Made by a program: the position numbers and the translations under genes
Origin: an uncultured Cellvibrionales bacterium
Lineage (GTDB): Bacteria > Pseudomonadota > Gammaproteobacteria > Pseudomonadales > Porticoccaceae
Length of the DNA stretch: 64,000 nucleotides
NCBI GenBank assembly: GCA_913031145.1
Contig: CAJWCO010000003.1
Span: 1 to 64,000, forward strand
Direction: 5' to 3'
Part shown: in pieces, positions 1 to 9,778 of the stretch
Numbering within the stretch: position 1 is the stretch's first letter
Layout of the letters: each line of letters opens with the position of its first letter
Notes under the pieces: model-generated
The model's input: only the letters and a program-made list of their open reading frames with translations
What the model was told of the DNA's origin: nothing
Databases searched by the model: none

Positions 1-121
1 CATGCATGCTCTTGGGCGTCACCCCGAGTCGCTTGGCGACCTCGCCGATCTTGTAACCCCGGTCCGTAACCTGCTTTACTGCCTCGATCTTGAACTCTTC
101 TGGGTAGCGTATACCACTCAT
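1..121 (-). CDS. IS3-family transposase OrfA, N-terminal part (cut by window edge)
   Basis: Reading leftward from an ATG at 119-121 gives about 40 residues starting MSGIRYPEEFKIEAVKQV and running into RLGVTPKSMH. This is the N-terminal helix-turn-helix of the small OrfA protein of IS3-family elements (HTH_Tnp_1 type), which binds the element's ends. The rest of OrfA and the OrfB integrase would lie left of the window. Whether the element is complete cannot be judged from here. Confidence 0.8.
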   Translation of the reverse strand, partial: MSGIRYPEEFKIEAVKQVTDRGYKIGEVAKRLGVTPKSMH

Positions 122-170
122 ATTAAATACCTTCTGTTTGCGTGAATTGTAACGCTATCAGGTATCTACA
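122..170 (-). mobile_element. probable terminal segment of the IS3-family element
   Basis: IS3-type elements usually end a few tens of bases upstream of orfA and have 5'-TG...CA-3' termini. On the minus strand a TGTAGATACCTGATAGCG stretch begins at 170, about 50 bp before the orfA start, which fits such an end. The second terminus is outside the window, so the inverted repeat cannot be confirmed and the boundary is a guess. Confidence 0.3.
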
Positions 171-800
171 ATACTAGGGGCTTGCCATAGTGTGCTCCAA
201 AAAAAAACCTACATGAACAAAGGTACCACAGTAATTTTGAAGCCGCGATTGTCAGGTAAGATAGTAAGTAAACCTTCGTATTTTTTCACCTACCCTTCGT
301 CATCAATGTTCATCAAAACTCACTCTTATTGGCGTATATCTCGTCGCGCTTAATACCAAGATTGAATGTCGGAGGGGCAGTGATTTTAGGGCGTCAGCTG
401 AAAAAGCACTGCACAGTGTTCAGTCTGACCTAGGTAGCTGTGCATCTGAATCACAATCGGTTGAGTTACTTGACCTTTTTATATCGGTCGAATCGATCCC
501 ATCTTCTTCCTGCTGCGGCCTTTCTCCTTACACTTGAAGTTTTTAGTTCTATTTCTAATCTGAGCCACTGAAAACCAGCTCAGCCTGAATAGTTCGTCAA
601 CACATATTTTTAAACCCAGCTTGCGGTTGTTTATTGGGTGTGTTGTCTCTATCTTCAGCAATCGATTCAGTAACATCATACTCTGGCATAATGCGTAACA
701 TTCCTGATACTTTGGAAAAAAGTTTTTTATTACTATACACTTGCGGTTATAAATATTGGTGTCTTTGTACGATTTCATGACTTTAGTTTGGGATTTTTAA
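171..800. other. AT-rich gene-poor stretch
   Basis: The 630 bp between the insertion-sequence end and the glycosyltransferase contain no convincing gene. An open frame of about 99 codons on the minus strand (479-778) is rich in Lys, Asn and Ile, matches no family I recognise and has no clear ribosome binding site. The base composition is visibly more AT-rich than the housekeeping genes to the right, as expected for an island or IS-disturbed region. Confidence 0.5.
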
Positions 801-1643
801 ATGGCAAGAATCGCTATCGGCATACCCGTTTTTAACGAAGAAAAATACGTGGCTTCAACATTAGCTACTATTATTCAGCAGCTCGATGATTTTTTGGATA
901 TAGAAATTTGGGTGTCCGATAACGGGTCGAGTGATCGTTCGTTCAATGAAATTGAATCTGTTGTAAATTCGTTTTCGCAAGCTAACAACGCGATAAAGCT
1001 CGTTAGGCACCCTGTTAACCTCGGGGCAGACTTTAATTTTTGGTACGTATTTGATAATAGTGATTCTGAGTTGTTCTTATGGGTGGGCGCTCATGATCAA
1101 TTATCGAAAGGATATGTTGCTCATGGTGTCCGCCATATGCTGGCGAATCCAGATACCTCCATGTTCTGCGGTACACATAAAGCTCTAAGTGCCTCAGGTC
1201 AGCAATCTGATCACGATGTTAATTATGATTTTAGTCAAAAAAACCCTGCTGAACGTTATTTGCGCTCGATTGCGACACTTGGCAATTGTTATATTTTTCA
1301 CTCAATATTTCGAAGAACTGCGTTGGACAGTTTTGAGAGACAAAGTGCTCCATCCAGTGACCATATTTTAATAAGCCGATTCTTATGGTTTGGTCGTCTA
1401 GAGCTGTCAGCTGACTGTTTTTACAAGCGTCGATATTTCTCGGCCGAAAACCGTAGCAAAAAAACAGCTGCCGGTAACTACGTCCACTCGGCTAACAATG
1501 CAGAGTTCTACGAATCGTATTTAAGTGATCTTGAAATACTCGCATCATCACGACTTCCCAAACGAGCGAAGAATGCCTTGATTGCGCAAGCATCAGCGAT
1601 GTTAGTCAACCGATTTGGAACTCCATTTGTCAGCATGAATTGA
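801..1643 (+). CDS. Family 2 glycosyltransferase
   Basis: A 280-residue protein opening IAIGIPVFNEEKYV, followed by an SDNGSSDRS stretch near residues 46-54. These are the beta-strand and nucleotide-binding DxS/DG elements of GT-A fold family 2 glycosyltransferases. No membrane segment is evident, so it is probably a cytoplasmic enzyme moving a sugar from a nucleotide sugar onto a surface polysaccharide or glycan. It stands alone next to an IS fragment in AT-rich DNA, with no other polysaccharide genes nearby, which suggests horizontal acquisition. No good Shine-Dalgarno sequence precedes the ATG. The acceptor cannot be inferred. Confidence 0.8.
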   Translation: MARIAIGIPVFNEEKYVASTLATIIQQLDDFLDIEIWVSDNGSSDRSFNEIESVVNSFSQANNAIKLVRHPVNLGADFNFWYVFDNSDSELFLWVGAHDQLSKGYVAHGVRHMLANPDTSMFCGTHKALSASGQQSDHDVNYDFSQKNPAERYLRSIATLGNCYIFHSIFRRTALDSFERQSAPSSDHILISRFLWFGRLELSADCFYKRRYFSAENRSKKTAAGNYVHSANNAEFYESYLSDLEILASSRLPKRAKNALIAQASAMLVNRFGTPFVSMN

Positions 1644-2370
1644 CCGTGGAATGTAACTCGCCACCTTTTAAAAAAAGGTATTATGCGACTGAACGACTCA
1701 GGAGTCAGTGATGGTAAAAAAAGCGGTGATTCTGTATGTCGTCGTAGATAGTTGGACCGTTCTCGGCCTAGTTTAAGAGGTGTCGATAGTTCCATCACTC
1801 GTTCGTTGTAGCCATTTCCGGAAGCGCATAAATCAGGTTCCACCACTGACACTCCGGCAGTGTCGCTTGGCTCCTCGATGAGCGCGATCAAACGGATCTG
1901 GTCTTTGATGTCAGCCAACGCGGCTGACGCACTGACCACGCATGGAAAGCCTCAAAAGTACGACTGAGCACTATAGCATCGTACATTTAATACCCAAAGT
2001 CGCCTTAAAGTATGTAAAACTTGTAAAAAAATTTAAAACAGGCTGCGCATAAAAGAAAGTAGATTTCTTCCAAAGTTCGATGGAGGGCCGGCCTATCAAG
2101 CTTGCTACGCATCCCAAATCAGTCTCCCGTTGCGTTTGGCGCGAGTGTGACATAGAACACAAACTGCCCAACCCCAAACTTGTTTTGGAATATTTCTGCT
2201 TTGCTACCAAGTATTTTGCTTTTCGCTGTCATACTGTACTGCTTGTGGAGTGTAATAGCTTCTGTACCTTAAAGTAATGAAATCAAACACTCAGCATTTC
2301 ACTTTATAAGTAGTTTAAAACTTTATTCTTTCTCTAAGTCGTTGATCTGAAAATTTAAGATGGCTCAATA
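1644..2370. other. Gene-free stretch next to the guaA 3' end
   Basis: About 730 bp with no credible coding region. A 7-bp A/T-rich inverted repeat (ACCTTTT...AAAAGGT, about 1664-1680) follows the glycosyltransferase and could be a weak terminator. Open frames here are low-complexity or shadow frames. The stretch abuts the 3' end of guaA, which is known from other gammaproteobacteria as an integration site for genomic islands. I found no second copy of the guaA terminal sequence in the window. Confidence 0.45.
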
Positions 2371-3948
2371 CTATTCCCACTCAATCGTCGCTGGCGGTTT
2401 GCTAGAAATATCATAAGTAACGCGGGACACGTCTGCTATTTCGTTGATAATTCGCCCCGAGACACGTTCCAGTAACTCATAGGGCAGGTGCGCCCAACGC
2501 GCTGTCATAAAATCAATTGTTTCCACAGCCCGAAGTGCAATCACCCAGGCGTAGCGCCGCCCATCCCCAACCACTCCCACCGACTGAACTGGCAAAAATA
2601 CCGCAAAAGCCTGACTGGTTTTTTGGTACCAGCCAGATGCGTGGAGTTCCTCGATAAAAATTGCATCCGCCTCGCGGAGTACATCGGCATACGCCTCTTT
2701 AACGTCGCCAAGAATTCGTACGCCCAATCCGGGTCCAGGAAAGGGATGCCGATAAACCATATCCTTAGGCAAACCTAATTCAACGCCAATCTTGCGCACC
2801 TCGTCCTTAAACAGCTCGCGGAGCGGTTCAACTAATTCGAGTGCCATGTCGTCTGGTAGGCCGCCTACATTGTGATGTGATTTGATCACATGGGCTTTAC
2901 CGGTCTTAGACGCTGCCGACTCGATCACATCGGGGTAAATCGTCCCCTGCGCCAAAAATCGAACATTATCAATTTTATTGGATTCCGCATCAAATACGTC
3001 AATAAAGGTATTTCCAATAATTTTGCGCTTTTTCTCGGGATCATCGACGCCACGCAATTGATCAAGAAATTGCTTTTGGGCGTTAACACGAATCACTCTA
3101 ACACCCATATTCTGGGCGAACATGTCCATCACCATGTTGCCTTCATTTTTACGCAATAGCCCGTTATCGACAAAGACACAGGTGAGTTGATCGCCAATCG
3201 CTCGGTGCAACAATGCGGCTACCACGGAGGAATCTACGCCGCCTGAAAGACCCAACAACACATGGCTATCACCCACTTGGGATCTCACGCGGGCAATCTG
3301 GTCCTCAATAATTGCCGCTGACGTCCAGCGTGCCTCGCAACAACAGATTTGCCGAACAAAATGTTCGAATATTTTCTCACCTTGCGCCGTGTGGGTGACT
3401 TCAGGGTGAAACTGAATACCATAATAACGCCGAGCCTCATCAGCCATACCTGCGATCGGGCATGACGCTGTGGAAAGGGTGTGTTCAAAGCCTTGGGGCA
3501 TGGACACCACTTTGTCGCCGTGGCTCATCCAAACGTCTAAAGATTTCTCGCCATTTGGGCCTATATGGTCCGCAATGTCGCATAACAATTCAGATTCGCC
3601 CTCGACAGTCACCTGAGCATAACCAAACTCGCGAACATCAGACGTCGAAACTTGCCCACCCAATTGCGTCGCCATCGTCTGCATGCCATAACAAATACCT
3701 AATAACGGCACACCGACGTCGAATAAGGCATCGGGGGCTCGCGGTGCCGTCGCTCCTTCGGTTACAGATTCAGGCCCACCAGAGAGAATGACTCCGCGCG
3801 GGTTGTACTCGCGCAATTCTTCGGCGCTGATATCCCAGGCTCTTATTTCAGAGAACACGCCAATCTCACGAATTCGCCGCGCGATTAATTGCGTATATTG
3901 GGACCCAAAGTCCAAAATAAGAATTTTTTCTGCCTGTAAATCGTCCAT
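2371..3948 (-). CDS. guaA: GMP synthase (glutamine-hydrolysing)
   Basis: Converts XMP to GMP using ATP and glutamine, the last step of guanine nucleotide synthesis, in the cytoplasm. The N-terminal class I glutamine amidotransferase has the nucleophile in GICYGMQ (about residue 86) and the His/Glu pair in QFHPEV. The ATP-pyrophosphatase P-loop LSGGVDSS follows near residue 235, and the C-terminal dimerisation domain ends in TIEWE. I chose the ATG at 3948 over the GTG one codon upstream because AAGG lies 7 bases before it and the resulting 525 residues match E. coli GuaA. It lies downstream of guaB, with a hairpin between them. Confidence 0.97.
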   Translation of the reverse strand: MDDLQAEKILILDFGSQYTQLIARRIREIGVFSEIRAWDISAEELREYNPRGVILSGGPESVTEGATAPRAPDALFDVGVPLLGICYGMQTMATQLGGQVSTSDVREFGYAQVTVEGESELLCDIADHIGPNGEKSLDVWMSHGDKVVSMPQGFEHTLSTASCPIAGMADEARRYYGIQFHPEVTHTAQGEKIFEHFVRQICCCEARWTSAAIIEDQIARVRSQVGDSHVLLGLSGGVDSSVVAALLHRAIGDQLTCVFVDNGLLRKNEGNMVMDMFAQNMGVRVIRVNAQKQFLDQLRGVDDPEKKRKIIGNTFIDVFDAESNKIDNVRFLAQGTIYPDVIESAASKTGKAHVIKSHHNVGGLPDDMALELVEPLRELFKDEVRKIGVELGLPKDMVYRHPFPGPGLGVRILGDVKEAYADVLREADAIFIEELHASGWYQKTSQAFAVFLPVQSVGVVGDGRRYAWVIALRAVETIDFMTARWAHLPYELLERVSGRIINEIADVSRVTYDISSKPPATIEWE

Positions 3949-4000
3949 CACTTTGCCTTAATACTTTATTGCAGAACCTGCCGACCTACATCCTGAAACA

Positions 4001-4023
4001 AAAAGGGCCGCCCTCGGCAGCCC
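4001..4023 (-). terminator. Rho-independent terminator after guaB
   Basis: On the minus strand the sequence reads GGGCTGCC-GAGG-GCGGCCC followed by TTTTT. The stem is 8 bp with one G-U pair, the loop is GAGG and a T-run follows. It lies 24 bp after the guaB stop and about 50 bp before the guaA start, so it could terminate or attenuate guaB transcription and lower guaA relative to guaB. Confidence 0.7.
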
Positions 4024-4046
4024 CTGACCATTCCATTTATAGGCCG

Positions 4047-5522
4047 CTAACCGCCACTCACCGGATAGTTAGGCGCCTCTTTTGTAATGTGCACATCGTG
4101 CACGTGACTTTCGCCAATCCCGGCAGAAGTAACCCGAACAAACTTGGGTTCAGTCCGCATCTGCTCTATAGATTTGCAGCCGGTATAACCCATGGCGGAA
4201 CGCAAACCACCCGTCATCTGATGAATAATGGTCGTCAACGGCCCTTTATAAGGCACGCGACCTTCAATCCCTTCTGGCACTAACTTTTCTGTTCCAGCAT
4301 TAGCGTCTTGGAAATAGCGGTCACTAGAACCCTGGATACGTGACATAGCCCCTAAAGAACCCATACCGCGGTAGGACTTATAAGATCGGCCTTGATAAAT
4401 TTCGATTTGGCCGGGGGCTTCTTCAGTACCCGCCAGCATCGAACCCATCATTACCGAACTCGCACCCGCTGCAATCGCTTTTGCCATGTCCCCAGAAAAT
4501 CGAATCCCGCCGTCTGCAATCACAGGAATACCTGAGCCCTCAAGGGCCGCAACCGCTTCGGCAATAGCAGAAATTTGGGGTACGCCAATACCGGTAACAA
4601 TTCTCGTCGTACAAATTGACCCTGGGCCAATTCCCACTTTGACCGCATCAGCCCCCGCATCAGCCAGTGCTTTCGCCCCTTCAGCCGTCGCTACATTGCC
4701 ACCAATAACCTGTACCTTGGGAAAATATTGCTTGATCCAACGGACTCGATTGAGCACATTCATTGAATGACCATGGGCGGTATCAACCACCAGCACGTCA
4801 ACATTGGCATTTACCAACGCTGCAATGCGCTCGTCAGCATCTTCGCCTACGCCGACCGAAGCCCCCACGCGAAGACGGCCCTGCTCGTCTTTGCACGACG
4901 CAGGAAACTGTTCTGCCTTGTTAATATCGGTAACAGTAATCAAACCTTTTAACTGAAAAGCATCGTTGACGACCAACACTTTTTCAATGCGATGTTCCCT
5001 AAAGAGATCGCGTACAACGCTTGCATCGGTCCCTTCTTTCACAGTAATAAGCCGCTCTTTGGGGGTCATCACTGATGTAACAAGGGAATCCATATCAGTG
5101 GCAAAACGAACATCTCGGCGAGTCACGATACCAACGAGGTCACCGCCATCAAGAATCGGCACCCCCGAAATGTTATTAGCTTGGGTAAAGGCATGCAGAT
5201 CTCTAAGCGTTGCGGTCGCTTCGATCGTAAAGGGATTCTTGACTACGCCACTCTCATATTTCTTAACGGCCCAGACTTCACGCGCCTGCTGTTCTATGCT
5301 CATGCTCTTGTGAACGATACCAATCCCGCCTTCTTGGGCCATAGCAATGGCAAGCCGCGATTCTGTTACCGTGTCCATCGCTGCCGATAAGAGCGGAATC
5401 CGCATACTAATGCTACGCGTTAACTGCGAGTACAGTGACACGTCCTTTGCGGTCACCTCTGAATAGCGAGGCACTAGCAAAACGTCGTCAAAGGTTAAAG
5501 CTTCGTTGGCAATACGTAACAT
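4047..5522 (-). CDS. guaB: Inosine-5'-monophosphate dehydrogenase
   Basis: Oxidises IMP to XMP with NAD+, the committed step toward GMP. It is 491 residues, close to the usual 488-490. A TIM barrel is interrupted by two CBS domains (roughly residues 95-205, around [13 protein letters not shown]). The catalytic loop [13 protein letters not shown] places the thioimidate-forming Cys at 304, and the flap carries SSDRYFQ. Start [18 protein letters not shown] is the conserved N-terminus. It is transcribed leftward ahead of guaA and divergently from xseA across a 199-bp spacer that must hold promoters for both directions. Confidence 0.97.
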   Translation of the reverse strand: MLRIANEALTFDDVLLVPRYSEVTAKDVSLYSQLTRSISMRIPLLSAAMDTVTESRLAIAMAQEGGIGIVHKSMSIEQQAREVWAVKKYESGVVKNPFTIEATATLRDLHAFTQANNISGVPILDGGDLVGIVTRRDVRFATDMDSLVTSVMTPKERLITVKEGTDASVVRDLFREHRIEKVLVVNDAFQLKGLITVTDINKAEQFPASCKDEQGRLRVGASVGVGEDADERIAALVNANVDVLVVDTAHGHSMNVLNRVRWIKQYFPKVQVIGGNVATAEGAKALADAGADAVKVGIGPGSICTTRIVTGIGVPQISAIAEAVAALEGSGIPVIADGGIRFSGDMAKAIAAGASSVMMGSMLAGTEEAPGQIEIYQGRSYKSYRGMGSLGAMSRIQGSSDRYFQDANAGTEKLVPEGIEGRVPYKGPLTTIIHQMTGGLRSAMGYTGCKSIEQMRTEPKFVRVTSAGIGESHVHDVHITKEAPNYPVSGG

Positions 5523-5721
5523 ATAACGCCGACCTCTCGGTTGAGCGAGCGCATAAAAAGTAGCCTGAAATTATAGGCCATCGACCCTACGGGGGCAAAC
5601 CATTATTTGACGTCAGCCAGCCCGCGTAATGATCCTTGATGCAGTTATAAACGGCGTGGCGAATGCCTTTTAAAACGCGTATACAGTGCCTTTTTAACTC
5701 GGCAGGCTCTATACTGGAGAG

Positions 5722-7104
5722 ATGTCAAAAGTGTCCAACGAACGTCAGGTCCTAAGCGTTAGCCAACTGAACCGCAACGTGAGTTTGCTGCTCGAGAAGC
5801 AGCTACCCATGCTCTGGGTAGAGGGCGAGATTTCAAACCTTGCCCGCCCTGCATCGGGGCACTGGTACCTCACTTTAAAAGATAAAAGTGCACAAGTACG
5901 CTGCGCTATGTTTCGAAGTTCGCAACAACGGGTCGCATTTACCCCAAGCAACGGCATGCAGGTACTCGTGCGTTGTAAAGTAGGCCTTTATGAGGGTCGC
6001 GGCGACTATCAACTGATCATTGAACACATGCAAGAGGCGGGATTCGGTGCACTGCAGCGCCAGTTCGACCAACTCAAACAACGCCTGCACTCAGAGGGAC
6101 TTTTTGACCCAAATCATAAGCAAGTGTTACCCGCATCCATCAAGCGGATCGGCGTTATTACCTCGCCCAGTGGCGCTGCGATTAAAGACATTCTAGCCGT
6201 GCTGGCACGACGTTTCCCAGCTATTGCAGTCTCCATTTATCCCTCGGTTGTACAAGGTGATCAGGCGGCAACGGCGCTAATTAACGCCTTAGAAATAGCC
6301 AATCGCGATGCCCGCTGCGATGTGCTCTTACTCAGTCGTGGCGGTGGATCACTTGAGGACCTATGGTGCTTTAATGACGAAGCACTCGCTCGAGCAATCT
6401 TTGCCAGCCAACTACCCGTCGTCAGTGCCGTTGGGCACGAAATCGACTTTACCATCGCCGACTTCGTAGCCGATCACCGCGCCGCCACACCTTCAGCTGC
6501 CGCTGAATTACTCAGTCCCGACAGCGCCAAGTTATTGAGTCAATTGCAAGGAATGAAAATACAGTTAATTCATGCCATTCGCGGTCGTCTGCGCAATCTG
6601 GAGCAACATAATGATTTTTTAAGCCAGCGGTTGCGCCACCCCGGACAGCGTCTAGCTGAGCAAACGCAACATTTAACGCACCTGAGAACACGGTTAATTA
6701 ATGCAATAACAAGCCAACTGCAACGGCGCAAGATATCCTTGTCCGCGCTCAGTAATCGTCATCAAACACAGCACCCACGATATGTAATTACCATACATCG
6801 CGGCACACTCAACCGCGCCCTGACACAGTTATCACGTGCGACCACTCAACATGTGCAACGCAAACGCCAGCGTTTGGTCCAAAATCTTCATTTGCTAGAC
6901 ACCGTAAGCCCGTTAAAAACCCTCGAGCGCGGTTATTCGGTTTTGCGCAACGATGATGGAGCAGTCATTAGATCCATTGCCGAAATTCATGACGGCGAAT
7001 GTGTAAAAGCGCAGGTTCTCGACGGTGAAATCAGGCTTACAGCAACGGAAAAACGGGCTAACAGCGTCATATCGCCGGGGACTAAGACCCCCCAAGCGAC
7101 CTAA
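5722..7104 (+). CDS. xseA: Exodeoxyribonuclease VII large subunit
   Basis: Catalytic large subunit of the nuclease that degrades single-stranded DNA to oligonucleotides in repair. It is 460 residues. The N-terminal OB-fold carries LWVEGEISNL and GHWYLTLKD (about 27-55). The catalytic domain holds GVITSPSGAAIKDI, SRGGGSLEDLW and SAVGHEIDFTIADF followed by DHRAATPSAAAE. A long helical, Gln/Arg-rich region and a short C-terminal beta region with LERGYSVL follow. GGAGAG directly precedes the ATG. The small subunit gene xseB is not here. It is convergent with der. Confidence 0.96.
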   Translation: MSKVSNERQVLSVSQLNRNVSLLLEKQLPMLWVEGEISNLARPASGHWYLTLKDKSAQVRCAMFRSSQQRVAFTPSNGMQVLVRCKVGLYEGRGDYQLIIEHMQEAGFGALQRQFDQLKQRLHSEGLFDPNHKQVLPASIKRIGVITSPSGAAIKDILAVLARRFPAIAVSIYPSVVQGDQAATALINALEIANRDARCDVLLLSRGGGSLEDLWCFNDEALARAIFASQLPVVSAVGHEIDFTIADFVADHRAATPSAAAELLSPDSAKLLSQLQGMKIQLIHAIRGRLRNLEQHNDFLSQRLRHPGQRLAEQTQHLTHLRTRLINAITSQLQRRKISLSALSNRHQTQHPRYVITIHRGTLNRALTQLSRATTQHVQRKRQRLVQNLHLLDTVSPLKTLERGYSVLRNDDGAVIRSIAEIHDGECVKAQVLDGEIRLTATEKRANSVISPGTKTPQAT

Positions 7105-7171
7105 TTTCTGCCTATGCGCCTAGTAACACGTACTCAGGCAGCCATGGTACCTGACTAAGTCGCTTGCGCGC

Positions 7172-8563
7172 TCAATCGTTGCGCTTGCTGTATTTAACAA
7201 TCTTTTTAAGTTTGCTCGCTTGCCGCGCGCGCGCGTTGAGCGCTTTCGTTTTATAGGGATTGTTACCCGTTCGATACTCCACGCGAACCGGCGTCCCTTG
7301 TAAGCCCAACTCGCGTCGGAATACCTTTTCAAGATAACGGGTGTATTGGGCTGGCACTGCATCGGTCTGGTTACCGTGAATAATGATCACGGGTGGATTA
7401 CGGCCACCCGCGTGGGCGAAACGCAATTTAACACGCCGTCCATAAACCATAGGCGGTTGATGGTCCTCAACCGCGCCTTCTAAGACTCGGGTCAGTCGCG
7501 AAGCGCTCAGCGTGTCAGTAGCGGCTGCATAGGACGCACAGATCGAGTCGTAAAGATGTCCGACGCCGGTGCCATGTAAAGCAGAGATAAAGTGAACTGT
7601 CGCAAAGTCGGCAAACTGCAAACGCCGTTTAATCTCCGCCTTAATAGTGTCACGCTGCGTTGGATCCAAACCATCCCATTTGTTAATACCAATAACCAAA
7701 CCGCGTCCTGCGTCAATCACCGAGCCCATCAAATGTAAATCTTGTTCGACCAATCCCTCTTGTGCGTCCACCATAAGAATGACAACATTGGCGTCTTCTA
7801 TCGCTTGCAATGTTTTTACAATTGAAAATTTTTCAATCGCTAATTTGATATTCTTACGCTTGCGCACACCCGCGGTGTCGATCAACGTAAAGCGCTGACC
7901 GCGTCGTTCATAATCAATATAAACGCTATCTCGCGTGGTACCGGGCTCATCGAAAACGACGACTCGATCTTCACCGAGTAACCGATTGACAAGCGTTGAC
8001 TTACCCACGTTGGGTCGACCTACCACACCGATTTTAATCCCGCCCGCGGTATCTTGCGATTCTGTAACGAGGGGCGGATAAGGCTCAAGAACCGCTTCCA
8101 TCATCGACTTCACGCCACGACCATGGGTTGCGGTTGTCGCAAACATCCCAGAAAATCCAAGTTGATAAAAGTCCGCAAGCGCAGCAGCAGGATCAAGACC
8201 GTCTATTTTATTTGCTACAAGATAGACTCGGCGATTTTTGCGTCTTAACTTTTCGGCAATCAGGTAATCTGCAGAGGTAAGACCCGAACGGCAGTCAACA
8301 ATAAACAACACCACGTCTGCCTCATCCATTGCCAGCAAAGACTGTTCTGCCATTTCAGCGTCAATACCTGCTTCCTCGCCGCTAATCCCCCCCGTGTCAA
8401 TCACCATAAAACGGCGATCAAGTATCTCGCCATCGCCATATTTGCGATCACGAGTCAGCCCCGCGTAGTTGGCCACCAGCGCGTCGCGACTTCGAGTTAG
8501 TCGATTGAAGAGGGTAGATTTGCCCACATTCGGTTTGCCGACAAGGGCAATAATAGGAACCAT
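7172..8563 (-). CDS. der: Ribosome-associated GTPase Der (EngA)
   Basis: Essential tandem-domain GTPase acting in 50S subunit maturation. It is 463 residues with two G domains: the first P-loop GKPNVGKST near residue 9 with DTGG, the second GRPNVGKST near residue 183 with DTAGVRKR and NKWDGL. A KH-like C-terminal domain ends in a basic tail (KLKKIVKYSKRND). It is the last gene of the leftward ndk-rlmN-ispG-hisS-yfgM-bamB-der cluster, 54 bp after bamB, and convergent with xseA. Confidence 0.97.
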   Translation of the reverse strand: MVPIIALVGKPNVGKSTLFNRLTRSRDALVANYAGLTRDRKYGDGEILDRRFMVIDTGGISGEEAGIDAEMAEQSLLAMDEADVVLFIVDCRSGLTSADYLIAEKLRRKNRRVYLVANKIDGLDPAAALADFYQLGFSGMFATTATHGRGVKSMMEAVLEPYPPLVTESQDTAGGIKIGVVGRPNVGKSTLVNRLLGEDRVVVFDEPGTTRDSVYIDYERRGQRFTLIDTAGVRKRKNIKLAIEKFSIVKTLQAIEDANVVILMVDAQEGLVEQDLHLMGSVIDAGRGLVIGINKWDGLDPTQRDTIKAEIKRRLQFADFATVHFISALHGTGVGHLYDSICASYAAATDTLSASRLTRVLEGAVEDHQPPMVYGRRVKLRFAHAGGRNPPVIIIHGNQTDAVPAQYTRYLEKVFRRELGLQGTPVRVEYRTGNNPYKTKALNARARQASKLKKIVKYSKRND

Positions 8564-8617
8564 AAGAACGATAAACCGCAGTCGATACCCGCAGTAGTCT
8601 ACTCTAATTACTCAGGG

Positions 8618-9778
8618 TTAGCGCGTCTCAATACGATATGCACTCACGGTGCCTTTAACACTTTGCACAATCAAATATTCGCCCCGACGTAACATGGAAG
8701 ATTGAACACCGCCACCGCTGACTTTGGTGCGCCCCACGAAACGACCATCAAGCGCATCTAAGAGATGCAAATAACCGTCAGCATCGGCTACTGCTACCGC
8801 GCCGCCGATTACCGTAGGCGACGTTAGGCGGCGTAAAAAAAGACTATCATTTTCCCAAGCAGGACGTCCGCTTCCCGCCTGAAATGCGCGCACAGTGTCG
8901 TCAGATTCAGTCACGTAGACTTGATCTTGACCGTGGGCAGGTGTGCGGTGTGATGAGCTATCACCCAGCCAAAGGCTGCGGCCCGTCCCTCGAGTAATCG
9001 CTCCCACACGGCCTTGATAACTGACCGCATACAACACATCACCCACCAGTAGCGGATCGCCATCAATATCCACCATACGCTCCAACTCCGTCCGCCCCTT
9101 CGGCAGCGCAAGACGTGACTCCCAGATGATCGAGCCATTTTCCGGATTAAACGAAATAAGTTTGCCCGAATCAAAACCCGCCAAAACCATAGTGTCTGTC
9201 ACCAAAGCACTGCTGGTTCCACGTACCGACAAAATAGGTGCGTCGCCGTCATGCCGCCAACGCTCTTCACCACTTGTTGCATCCAACGCATAAATCTTAT
9301 CGTCAATCGTTCGTACCACCACGACATCGCCATTGCTTTGCGGACTCGCTAATATTTCAGTACCGATCTGATGAAACCACTGTCGACTCCCATCGTCTGC
9401 ATTCAACGCGTAAACTTCACCCTCTGCAGTCCCGACGATCACAGATCCGCCACCGAAACCAACGCCGCCAGACAGCTCACTACCAATGTCATAACGCCAC
9501 AACACCGAACCATCAGCTACGGCCAATGCATTCACCTGCCCGTCGTGACTGGCTGCAAAAACTACGGTATCACTGGCACTAGGGCGGAGTGTTTGCCAAA
9601 ACTTGTTAGCCGAGCCGTCGAGCGAGGTGGACCAAACACGCTCGACCCGAATCTCTTCCTCAAACGTGGTCAGTTCCGCGGGCTGAATCTCACTGTCGTC
9701 ATCACTGCCCAACCAACTACAGCCGGACACCAAACCCACCATCAAAAGACCCTTTAATGCGCGTACGAGCCCCGTCAT
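8618..9778 (-). CDS. bamB: Outer membrane assembly lipoprotein BamB
   Basis: Scaffold lipoprotein of the BAM complex that inserts beta-barrel proteins into the outer membrane. It is 386 residues. A lipoprotein signal peptide ends in the lipobox VSGC, giving a lipid-modified Cys at about 20. The rest shows the repeating YALNADDG / YALDATSGEERW / FNPENGSIIW pattern of the eight-bladed PQQ-like propeller. It overlaps the yfgM stop by 4 bases (ATGA), so the two are translationally coupled, as in the usual gammaproteobacterial order. Confidence 0.95.
   Translation of the reverse strand: MTGLVRALKGLLMVGLVSGCSWLGSDDDSEIQPAELTTFEEEIRVERVWSTSLDGSANKFWQTLRPSASDTVVFAASHDGQVNALAVADGSVLWRYDIGSELSGGVGFGGGSVIVGTAEGEVYALNADDGSRQWFHQIGTEILASPQSNGDVVVVRTIDDKIYALDATSGEERWRHDGDAPILSVRGTSSALVTDTMVLAGFDSGKLISFNPENGSIIWESRLALPKGRTELERMVDIDGDPLLVGDVLYAVSYQGRVGAITRGTGRSLWLGDSSSHRTPAHGQDQVYVTESDDTVRAFQAGSGRPAWENDSLFLRRLTSPTVIGGAVAVADADGYLHLLDALDGRFVGRTKVSGGGVQSSMLRRGEYLIVQSVKGTVSAYRIETR

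Noticed and set aside
479-778. 99-codon minus-strand ORF upstream of the glycosyltransferase
   Set aside because: Biased Lys/Asn composition typical of AT-rich noncoding DNA, no family resemblance, no clear ribosome binding site.
1508-1939. 143-codon minus-strand ORF containing IRLIALIEEP, a phrase seen near the C-terminus of IS91-type transposases
   Set aside because: Only about ten residues match, the zinc-finger cysteines and flanking conserved parts are absent, and it overlaps the glycosyltransferase antisense. Chance similarity cannot be excluded.
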